Below, in pieces: positions 1 to 3,892 of a stretch of DNA of 8,621 bases (positions within the stretch are counted from its first letter, which is position 1; each line of letters begins with the position of its first letter). Origin of the DNA: Candidatus Dadabacteria bacterium (GTDB taxonomy: Bacteria > Desulfobacterota_D > UBA1144 > Nemesobacterales > UBA2774); NCBI GenBank assembly GCA_020027805.1, contig JAHKKQ010000090.1, forward strand, positions 1 to 8,621. The letters run 5' to 3'. Below the pieces are notes generated by a model. The model was not told where the DNA came from. It did not search any database and worked only from the letters and a program-made list of their open reading frames with translations. Both the position numbers and the translations under genes were made by a program.

Positions 1-153
1 TGCGAGCTGCCACTCGTGAAGATCTATGTACTGGTCGAGCGCTTCGTTAATAACGGCGCTCAGATTCTTTCCGAAAGCTTCGGCTATATGATCGAGGCGT
101 TCACGTTTATCCGATGGCGTAATAAAAGAAACCCTGGTCGATTCTTTTGGCAA
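1..153 (-). CDS. Ribbon-helix-helix (CopG/ParD-like) DNA-binding protein, N-terminal part; likely antitoxin
   Basis: The first 51 codons of a minus-strand gene that runs off the left edge. The start is TTG at 153-151, chosen because an AGGAG Shine-Dalgarno (164-160) lies six bases upstream and no ATG or GTG is available in frame nearby. The protein begins MPKESTRVSFITPSDKRERL, then a helix with AFGKNLSAVINEALDQYI. A short beta strand (RVSFI) followed by two helices is the ribbon-helix-helix pattern of CopG/ParD/RelB-type antitoxins, which bind DNA as dimers and repress their own operon. The helix with SAVINEALDQYI resembles antitoxins paired with RelE/ParE toxins. The toxin, if present, would be beyond the window. 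It could instead be a stand-alone RHH regulator. The fold assignment is fairly secure; the antitoxin role is inference. Confidence 0.75.
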   Translation of the reverse strand, partial: MPKESTRVSFITPSDKRERLDHIAEAFGKNLSAVINEALDQYIDLHEWQLA

Positions 154-173
154 ATTTATCTCCTGAATATTAC

Positions 174-191
174 ATGATAATATATTATCAT
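174..191. promoter_or_regulatory. 18-bp perfect palindrome, candidate operator of the RHH gene or Fur-family box
   Basis: ATGATAATATATTATCAT is its own reverse complement. It lies ten bases upstream of the RHH gene's Shine-Dalgarno and covers -10-like sequences on the minus strand (for example GATAAT), so a bound protein would block that promoter. Two readings are possible: the autoregulatory operator of the RHH protein, or a Fur-type site, since both arms (TGATAAT and ATTATCA) match the Fur 7-1-7 half-sites exactly but are separated by two bases instead of one. Confidence 0.6.
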
Positions 192-204
192 ATAGAATAT
201 TATT

Positions 205-220
205 TTGAAAGGGTTTTCAA
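205..220. repeat. Short inverted repeat TTGAAA-4-TTTCAA
   Basis: TTGAAA (205-210), spacer GGGT, TTTCAA (215-220). It lies between the end of the Fur-family gene and the RHH gene, and overlaps the best -35-like sequences for the minus-strand RHH promoter (TTGAAA or TTTCAA, read on the minus strand). It may be a second operator arm or chance. There is no T-run to make it a terminator. Confidence 0.3.
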
Positions 221-281
221 ACTCGGAATTGGGAAAGTAACAGCATAGTTGATTTTATAGCTGAAGTTAGTTCAGTGCACC

Positions 282-713
282 TCACCCGCACTCACCACAC
301 ACTCCATGCAGGTAGAGCTGCGAGGAATCGATGCGGACGTCGGAGAGGTCGGACTTTTCCGGGTCGAGCTCGTACCGGATGTCCTTGAGATAGACGTCCA
401 TTACCTTGCCGCATTTTTCGCAGACGAAGTGGTGGTGATCGTCAAGGTTGGTGTCGTACCTCGTGGACGGCCCGCCCAGGTCGAGGTGCGAGAGGAGCCC
501 GGCTTCGACCAGCTGCTCCATGTTCCTGTAAACGGTCGCGGGCGAGAGCATGGGGTGCTCGGCCCTGGCCTTCTGATATATCTCATCCGCCGTCATGTGG
601 CGGTCATCTTCCGATAGGATATGGAATAAGACCATCCTCTGGGGGGTGAGCTTGAGCCCCTTTTCTTTACTCTTCTCCATCAACTTTTCGAGTTTAAACG
701 CTTTGTCTCTCAC
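282..713 (-). CDS. perR: PerR-type Fur-family metalloregulator
   Basis: A 143-residue transcription factor of the Fur family. The winged helix is residues ~20-85, with the LTPQR motif and the recognition helix SPATVYRNMEQLVEAG; the dimerisation domain follows. All PerR sites align at an almost constant offset to Bacillus PerR: regulatory metal ligands H39, D87, H93, H95 and D106, and structural zinc cysteines C98/C101 and C139/C142. Position 106 (GKVMD) is Asp as in PerR, where Fur usually has Glu; Asp here is linked to peroxide sensing by iron-catalysed oxidation of the histidines. The start is GTG at 713, preferred because it gives a family-typical N-terminus; ATG at 680 would shorten the first helix, and neither has a strong ribosome site. 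It is divergent from dps, a classic PerR target. The gene symbol is by residue pattern; a Fur with broader iron function cannot be excluded. Confidence 0.85.
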   Translation of the reverse strand: MRDKAFKLEKLMEKSKEKGLKLTPQRMVLFHILSEDDRHMTADEIYQKARAEHPMLSPATVYRNMEQLVEAGLLSHLDLGGPSTRYDTNLDDHHHFVCEKCGKVMDVYLKDIRYELDPEKSDLSDVRIDSSQLYLHGVCGECG

Positions 714-768
714 GATTTTTATATTTTACCCGTGAACTGTCGGCTTGTAAATGCATAATTTTAGCATA

Positions 769-783
769 TAAGAATAATTATCA
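769..783. promoter_or_regulatory. Fur/PerR-like box 1 in the perR-dps spacer
   Basis: TAAGAATAATTATCA fits the 7-1-7 Fur-family box (TGATAAT-N-ATTATCA) at 12 of 14 positions, with a perfect right arm. It lies between the divergent regulator and dps, just upstream of the dps -35, where it could repress both genes. Found by eye; binding is untested. Confidence 0.5.
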
Positions 784-784
784 C

Positions 785-812
785 TTGATAAATGGTATCA
801 CTCAGTTATGTT
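785..812 (+). promoter_or_regulatory. Candidate sigma-70 promoter of dps
   Basis: TTGATA (785-790), 16-base spacer, TATGTT (807-812). This predicts a transcript start near 820 and a leader of about 30 bases with AGGAGG at 832-837. The -35 lies within Fur/PerR-like box 2, which fits repression by the divergent regulator. Confidence 0.45.
786..800. promoter_or_regulatory. Fur/PerR-like box 2 over the dps -35
   Basis: TGATAAATGGTATCA fits the 7-1-7 pattern at 11 of 14 positions and contains the exact inverted repeat TGATA-N5-TATCA. It overlaps the -35 hexamer of dps. The end of box 1 and the start of box 2 also form TTATCA-CT-TGATAA (778-791), so the two sites sit back to back. Confidence 0.5.
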
Positions 813-849
813 ATTATCAAGAGATTAAAAAAGGAGGCTTTTGACAATC

Positions 850-1326
850 ATGACGGACATCGGAATAGACGAAAAGCAGAGCGCTCAGGTAGTGAAGATA
901 CTCAGCAGGGTTCTAGCCGACGAATACGTCCTCTACACGAAAACGAGGGGTTACCACTGGAACGTGACGGGTATGCAGTTTAACGATTTCCACAAGTTCT
1001 TCGAGGCGCAGTACACCGCGCTCGAAGGGATCATTGACGACGTCGCCGAGAGGGCGAGGACCATAGGCGGACACGCGCTCGGCTCGCTCCAGGAGATGCT
1101 CGATAACAAGACCCTCGAAGAGGACACGACCAAAGGGGCGGACGCCCGGCACATGGTGCGCTCTCTACTCCACGACCACGAAAGCATAATAAAGAAGCTG
1201 AGGAAGGACTTGAAGGCCTGCGACGAGAAATACAACGATATGGGGACGAGCGACTATCTCACGGGGCTCATGGAAACCCACGAGAAGATGGCCTGGATGC
1301 TGAGGTCGTTTCTCGAAGAGAAGTGA
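850..1326 (+). CDS. dps: Dps/mini-ferritin family DNA-binding protein from starved cells
   Basis: A 158-residue ferritin-like protein, normal for Dps. Family members form 12-subunit cages that oxidise Fe2+ with hydrogen peroxide at the subunit interface, store it as ferric mineral and limit Fenton damage; some also coat DNA. The ferroxidase residues can be placed: H36 (in GYHWNVTG), H48, E52 (often Asp), D63 and E67 (in DDVAER). The spacing H48-E52-D63-E67 matches E. coli H63-D67-D78-E82. ATG at 850 is chosen: the strong AGGAGG at 832-837 is 12 bases away, while TTG at 841 would be only three bases from it. There is no long basic tail, so DNA binding is uncertain. It is divergent from the PerR-type regulator, and Fur-like boxes over its promoter suggest peroxide- or iron-responsive control. 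No clear terminator follows. Confidence 0.93.
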   Translation: MTDIGIDEKQSAQVVKILSRVLADEYVLYTKTRGYHWNVTGMQFNDFHKFFEAQYTALEGIIDDVAERARTIGGHALGSLQEMLDNKTLEEDTTKGADARHMVRSLLHDHESIIKKLRKDLKACDEKYNDMGTSDYLTGLMETHEKMAWMLRSFLEEK

Positions 1327-1377
1327 GGTACGGACTCGACTAAGCGTCTTAACCCTTCACTCGTCGACAACGAGAGA

Positions 1378-1493
1378 CTGGATTCCCGATTCTTTTTGGC
1401 TTGTGCTGATAAGGTGCCGGGATAATGAAGTGTATTTTAATCAGCCTTGTGCGACCGATTGCTTGCTCGTTCGCAATCGTTTCGGGAATGACA
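1378..1493. repeat. GGATTCCCGA/TCGGGAATGACA hairpin repeat, split by a ~91-nt insert
   Basis: The left arm CTGGATTCCCGA (1378-1389) and right arm TCGGGAATGACA (1482-1493) match the arms of the intact copy at 1599-1631. Here the arms are separated by 92 bases (element copy A) in place of the intact copy's 9-base loop. The TTCCCGA/TCGGGAA stem belongs to a repeat type I know from intergenic regions of many bacteria. Confidence 0.65.
1390..1481 (+). repeat. Copy A of a ~91-nt intergenic element ending in a 7-bp hairpin
   Basis: It occupies the loop of the split hairpin repeat 1378-1493. It starts with a T-rich stretch and TTGGCTTGT, contains CCTTGT (1445-1450) and GCGACCGA (1451-1458, exact in copy B), and ends in the hairpin CGATTGC (1456-1462), a 10-base loop beginning TTGCTC, and GCAATCG (1473-1479), followed by TT. 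Relative to copies B and C it lacks about eight bases before the hairpin. No coding sequence is recognised. Confidence 0.55.
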
Positions 1494-1503
1494 ATATTCC
1501 GGC

Positions 1504-1590
1504 TGTCATCGCGAGACCGTCTTGTGGTCGTGGCGATCTCGCTTTTCATGAGATTGCCGCGGTCGCAGAAAGCGCTCTCTCGCAATGACA
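1504..1590. repeat. 87-bp inverted pair of a GTCATTGCGAG-type intergenic repeat
   Basis: The ends are TGTCATCGCGAG (1504-1515) and CTCGCAATGACA (1579-1590), complementary at 11 of 12 positions. Inside, GGCGATCTC and GAGATTGCC can pair across a short loop (8 of 9, the odd one G-T). So two inverted half-copies face each other. This sequence type (GTCATTGCGAG...GCAATGACA) recurs in many bacterial genomes as a non-coding dispersed repeat. Confidence 0.7.
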
Positions 1591-1598
1591 GCAAAGAA

Positions 1599-1631
1599 CT
1601 GGATTCCCGATAAAGACTTTCGGGAATGACA
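1599..1631. repeat. Intact GGATTCCCGA hairpin repeat
   Basis: A 33-base unit: CTGGA, stem TTCCCGA (1604-1610), 9-base loop, stem TCGGGAA (1620-1626), TGACA. It is the uninterrupted relative of the split copy at 1378-1493 and shows what that locus probably looked like before the insertion. Confidence 0.7.
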
Positions 1632-1644
1632 GATTCATGTGGTA

Positions 1645-1770
1645 CACCCTCACCCTACCCTGGTTTGTATTAAGCATTGCTGAGGAGTGAGTCAAGTTAT
1701 TTCATTGCCTTTGTTGACAGAGCGACCGAATGCTCACTTGCTCGCATTCGTTCCCTCAAGGGAGAGGGAA
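1645..1770. repeat. CCCTCACCCT / GGGAGAGGGAA repeat, split by a ~91-nt insert
   Basis: The left part CACCCTCACCCTACCCT (1645-1661) and right part CCCTCAAGGGAGAGGGAA (1753-1770) are the two ends of a common intergenic repeat that normally reads through without a break. Here 91 bases (element copy B) separate them. The right part carries its own small hairpin, TTCCCTC/GAGGGAA (1751-1757/1764-1770). Confidence 0.55.
1662..1752 (+). repeat. Copy B of the ~91-nt element
   Basis: It lies between the two ends of the CCCTCACCCT repeat. It begins GGTTTGTATTAAGCATTG and contains CCTTTGTTG (1708-1716, exact in copy C and at the same 19-base distance from the hairpin) and GCGACCGA (1722-1729, exact in copy A). 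It ends in the hairpin CGAATGC (1727-1733), a 10-base loop ending TTGCTC, and GCATTCG (1744-1750), followed by TT. Total length is 91. Confidence 0.55.
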
Positions 1771-1781
1771 GAAGAAACTGT

Positions 1782-1809
1782 GCCCTTCGACAAGCTCAGG
1801 GCGAACGGA
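1782..1809. repeat. CCCTTCGACAAGCTCAGGG-type intergenic repeat
   Basis: GCCCT (1782-1786) pairs with AGGGC (1798-1802), followed by GAACGGA. I recognise this sequence type as a dispersed intergenic repeat in many unrelated bacterial genomes. A single uninterrupted copy is present here. Confidence 0.65.
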
Positions 1810-1818
1810 TTGAAAATT

Positions 1819-1944
1819 AAATCCACCCTAACCTTTTGGGCTTTAGCAACATTGAGACAGAGTTGAATTTACGTAGGCACCTTTGTTGTCATGACGTCCG
1901 GTTCTTACGCTTGCTCAGAACCGTTCTTTACAAAGGAGGGAATT
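1819..1944. repeat. AAATCCACCCTAACCT / CTTTACAAAGGAGGGAATT repeat, split by a ~91-nt insert
   Basis: The left part (1819-1834) and right part (1926-1944) resemble the two ends of a common repeat (AATCCCCCCTAACCCCCCTTT...AAAGGGGGGAATT type). The arms are separated by 91 bases (element copy C). The AAAGGAGG in the right arm looks like a ribosome site but is part of the repeat. Confidence 0.5.
1835..1925 (+). repeat. Copy C of the ~91-nt element
   Basis: It lies between the ends of the AAATCC/CTTTACAAAGG repeat. It begins TTTGGGCTTTAGCAACATTG and contains CCTTTGTTG (1880-1888), exactly as in copy B and at the same 19-base distance from the hairpin. It ends in the hairpin CGGTTCT (1899-1905), an 11-base loop ending TTGCTC, and AGAACCG (1917-1923), followed by TT. 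Total length is 91. Its stem differs from copies A and B by paired substitutions. Confidence 0.55.
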
Positions 1945-1946
1945 AA

Positions 1947-1985
1947 AATGTAAATTTGACACCCCGCAAGCCGGGGTGTTACATT
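1947..1985. repeat. Two-step palindrome around ACACCCCG-CGGGGTGT
   Basis: The inner stem ACACCCCG (1959-1966) / CGGGGTGT (1972-1979) has a 5-base loop. The outer arms are AATGTAA (1947-1953) and TTACATT (1979-1985), overlapping by one base on the right. No T-run follows on either strand, so it is unlikely to be an intrinsic terminator. It is probably another small dispersed hairpin, or a transcript-end structure for the long upstream region. Confidence 0.5.
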
Positions 1986-2027
1986 CTTGCCCTGCCCGGG
2001 CGGTTTCTATCCATCCGGGGACGGCGA

Positions 2028-2057
2028 TTACCGGGAACCGGTCTCATTCGGTATAAT
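2028..2057 (+). promoter_or_regulatory. Candidate promoter of the DUF59-mrp operon with an overlapping dyad
   Basis: A perfect -10, TATAAT, at 2052-2057; the -35 is weak (TTACCG at 2028-2033, 18-base spacer). The dyad ACCGG-GAA-CCGGT (2030-2042) covers the -35 area and could be an operator. A second dyad, GATAT-CGGCT-ATATC (2069-2083), lies just after the expected start of transcription. The leader is about 70 bases. Confidence 0.45.
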
Positions 2058-2134
2058 AAAGTCTGTACGATATCGGCTATATCAGGTATTTAAGCCGCGT
2101 ATAGCTTATCAGCTCTAACAGGGGGAGACTGATC

Positions 2135-2545
2135 ATGGGATTCAAAAAGATCATAGGCATCAAGAAAGACGAACCGGCGGACGCCGGGGATAAGGGCGTC
2201 ACGCTGACCAAATTTGAGAAACCGGATGCGGCGCATAAAGACGTCGTGCTCACGGACGAGGACGTTTTCGACGCGCTTCAGGGCGTGTACGACCCGGAAA
2301 TTCCGGTGAGCATCGTCGACCTGGGCCTCATATACGATGTCAAGATCTCTTCGGGGAAGAACGTGAGCATAAAGATGTCCCTCACGACCCCCGGCTGCGG
2401 AATGGGCGCGATGATCGCCCAGCAGGCGGAGGCGGCCGTGAAGGAGATAGGGGCCGACAACGTGCTGATCGAGGTCGTATGGGACCCGCCGTGGAACCCC
2501 GACATGATGTCCGACCACGCCAAAGAAAAACTCGGTATCGCATAA
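2135..2545 (+). CDS. DUF59/MIP18-family Fe-S assembly protein (SufT-like)
   Basis: A 136-residue protein with one MIP18/DUF59 domain (about residues 38-125) after a ~35-residue charged leader. Family signatures are DPEIPVSIVDLGLIYDV (from D53), TTPGCGMG with the conserved cysteine C88, and a WDPPW motif (116-120) near the end, as in SufT and PaaD relatives. Such proteins help mature iron-sulfur proteins; stand-alone versions are SufT-like, whereas PaaD sits in phenylacetate operons, which are absent here. The start is supported by GGGGGAG seven bases upstream. It is 36 bases ahead of mrp, which itself begins with a second DUF59 domain, so the two very probably form one operon devoted to Fe-S cluster delivery. 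The gene symbol is left blank because sufT, yitW and similar names cannot be separated by eye. Confidence 0.85.
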   Translation: MGFKKIIGIKKDEPADAGDKGVTLTKFEKPDAAHKDVVLTDEDVFDALQGVYDPEIPVSIVDLGLIYDVKISSGKNVSIKMSLTTPGCGMGAMIAQQAEAAVKEIGADNVLIEVVWDPPWNPDMMSDHAKEKLGIA

Positions 2546-2581
2546 GCCGCTGCCGTTTACGAAGGAGTATAAACCCGTTTA

Positions 2582-3637
2582 ATGGAAATCACCCAGGAAG
2601 GGGTCCGGAGCGTCCTCAAGAAGGTCAGATACCCCGGATTCACGAGAGACATAGTTTCGTTCGGAATAGTAAAGGACGTTAAGGTCGAAGGGGGACGCGT
2701 ATCGGTTTCCCTCGTCCTCCCCAAGCCCGACCAGAAGCTCGAGACGGAGATAGGCGAGTCCGTGAGGAACGCGCTGCTCGAAACCCCGGGCGTCTCGGGC
2801 GTCGATATACAAATAGGCGCGAGGGAGCCCAAAGCCGCTCCGGGGCACGGGCCGGCAAAAGCGGAAACCCCGTCGAAGCTCCCCGCGATAAAACACTACA
2901 TAGCCGTCGCGAGCGGCAAGGGGGGCGTCGGCAAATCGACAGTCGCCGTCAACCTCGCTGTGGCAATGGCGATGAAGAGGAAAGGAGTCGGCCTCATGGA
3001 CGCCGACATATGGGGGCCGAGCCTGCCTATAATGCTGGGCGTGAAGGACAGGCCGCACGCTACTGAAGCGAACAGAATCATACCGTTAGAAAAATATGGG
3101 CTGAAACTCATGTCTATCGGCTTCCTCATCAGCGAGGACGAGACCGTCATATGGCGGGGGCCCATGGTGCACGGCGCTATAAAGCAGTTCATCGAGGACG
3201 TCGAGTGGACGGATACAGACTACCTCGTCATCGACTTACCGCCGGGCACCGGCGACGCGCAGCTCTCGCTCGTGCAGACGGCTCCGCTGAGCGGCGGCCT
3301 TATCGTCACCACGCCGCAGGACGTTGCGCTCATAGACGTGAGGCGCGGGGTGCAGATGTTCAGGAAGCTTAACGTCCCGATACTCGGCATAGTCGAGAAC
3401 ATGAGCTATCTGGAGGCCCCCGGAGGGGAGAATATAGACATCTTCGGGAGGGGCGGCGGCAGGAGGATGGCCGAGAAGTTCGAGGTGCCTTTCCTGGGCG
3501 AGATACCCATCGACCCCGAGATAAGAAAGGGCGGCGACTCGGGAGTCCCGGTCGTCATATCGAAACCCGAGAGCACGGCGGCTAAAGCCTTCATGGAGCT
3601 TGCCGACATAGTGCTCCGGTTCGTCGAGAATAGCTGA
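2582..3637 (+). CDS. mrp: Mrp/ApbC-family P-loop ATPase (Fe-S carrier homologue) lacking CxxC
   Basis: A 351-residue protein: an N-terminal DUF59 domain (~1-85), a linker rich in Pro and Ala (~82-102), then a MinD/NBP35-like ATPase domain with deviant Walker A GKGGVGKS (112-119), MDADIWGPS and VIDLPPGTGD. Mrp/NBP35 proteins bind a bridging [4Fe-4S] cluster at a C-terminal CxxC and pass it to apoproteins. Here the site after ENMSY reads LEAPGGEN, with Ala279 and Gly282 where CPxC would lie, and the whole protein has no cysteine. CxxC-less homologues are known in some lineages, so this is natural variation, but the carrier role cannot be assumed. AAGGAG at 2562-2567 is 14 bases upstream of the ATG, a long gap. 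It follows the stand-alone DUF59 gene, whose C88 may supply the missing thiol chemistry (inference). Confidence 0.9.
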   Translation: MEITQEGVRSVLKKVRYPGFTRDIVSFGIVKDVKVEGGRVSVSLVLPKPDQKLETEIGESVRNALLETPGVSGVDIQIGAREPKAAPGHGPAKAETPSKLPAIKHYIAVASGKGGVGKSTVAVNLAVAMAMKRKGVGLMDADIWGPSLPIMLGVKDRPHATEANRIIPLEKYGLKLMSIGFLISEDETVIWRGPMVHGAIKQFIEDVEWTDTDYLVIDLPPGTGDAQLSLVQTAPLSGGLIVTTPQDVALIDVRRGVQMFRKLNVPILGIVENMSYLEAPGGENIDIFGRGGGRRMAEKFEVPFLGEIPIDPEIRKGGDSGVPVVISKPESTAAKAFMELADIVLRFVENS

Positions 3638-3892
3638 CTCTACTAGGCGCAGCAATCCCCCAATCCCGTTATTGAACCAACCCGGCAAATGATTATTTTT
3701 TACGATATGGACCCGTCCGCCCGAAGGCAATATTGACTCCGGGGAAATTAAGGCTAATTTTAAGTACGCCGGGCGGGACCCGAATGAGCGGAATTTCGGG
3801 GCGATTTAAGGCACATACGCGATTGACGCGAAATAAGTCACAGGATATGCTGTCCCTTCACCCCGGGCGGGAGCAGTCCCATCTGAACATAA
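3638..3892. other. Intergenic region between mrp and the J-domain gene
   Basis: 255 bp with no recognisable gene. It holds a good promoter (3823-3851) and a weaker TTGACT-16-TAATTT (3733-3760) that encloses the inverted repeat AAATTA-AGGC-TAATTT (3745-3760). GC-rich GGGCGG-type words recur near 3710, 3770 and 3865. No intrinsic terminator for mrp is evident, and no CIRCE or sigma-32-type heat-shock signal was found. Confidence 0.5.
3823..3851 (+). promoter_or_regulatory. Sigma-70-type promoter of the J-domain gene
   Basis: TTGACG (3823-3828), exactly 17 bases, TATGCT (3846-3851). This predicts a start near 3858 and a leader of about 35 bases. The leader contains GGGAGCAGTCCC, able to form a small hairpin, and no Shine-Dalgarno at normal distance from the ATG. 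Confidence 0.55.

Larger units (their letters stand above)
1327..2134. other. Gene-free region packed with small dispersed repeats
   Basis: About 800 bp between dps and the DUF59 gene. Short open frames exist in it, but none has a ribosome site plus a recognisable protein, and they run through the inverted repeats. Nearly everything from 1378 to 1985 can be assigned to repeat units: one hairpin family present twice (one copy split), an 87-bp inverted pair, a CCCTCACCCT-type repeat, a CCCTTCGACAAGCTCAGGG-type repeat, a CTTTACAAAGG-type repeat, and three copies of a ~91-nt element lodged in three of these. The last ~100 bp hold the promoter of the next operon. Confidence 0.75.

Noticed and set aside
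306..617. Plus-strand open frame of 103 codons
   Set aside because: It is the antisense shadow of the Fur-family gene, whose metal-binding residues make the minus strand certain.
841..849. TTG start for dps three codons upstream
   Set aside because: It lies only three bases after AGGAGG; ATG at 850 is more usable and gives a normal Dps N-terminus.
1349..1613. Several 60-80 codon open frames on both strands after dps
   Set aside because: They run through inverted repeats, lack ribosome sites, and resemble no protein.
1880..1936. CCTTTGT (1880-1886) pairing with ACAAAGG (1930-1936) around hairpin C
   Set aside because: The left arm belongs to the 91-nt element (same CCTTTGTTG in copy B) and the right arm to the host repeat, so the pairing is probably chance.
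1932..1953. Strong AAAGGAGG followed eight bases later by ATG-TAA, a minimal start-stop reading frame
   Set aside because: The purine run is the arm of a dispersed CTTTACAAAGG-type repeat, so the resemblance is most likely accidental.
1959..1979. ACACCCCG/CGGGGTGT as an intrinsic terminator
   Set aside because: No T-run follows on either strand.
1378..1985. CRISPR-like array
   Set aside because: Repeat units differ in sequence, are not evenly spaced, and the shared units are diverged; no cas genes are present.
3638..3892. CIRCE or sigma-32 heat-shock control of the J-domain gene
   Set aside because: No TTAGCACTC-N9-GAGTGCTAA and no CTTGAA/CCCCAT pair was found; a sigma-70-type promoter is present.
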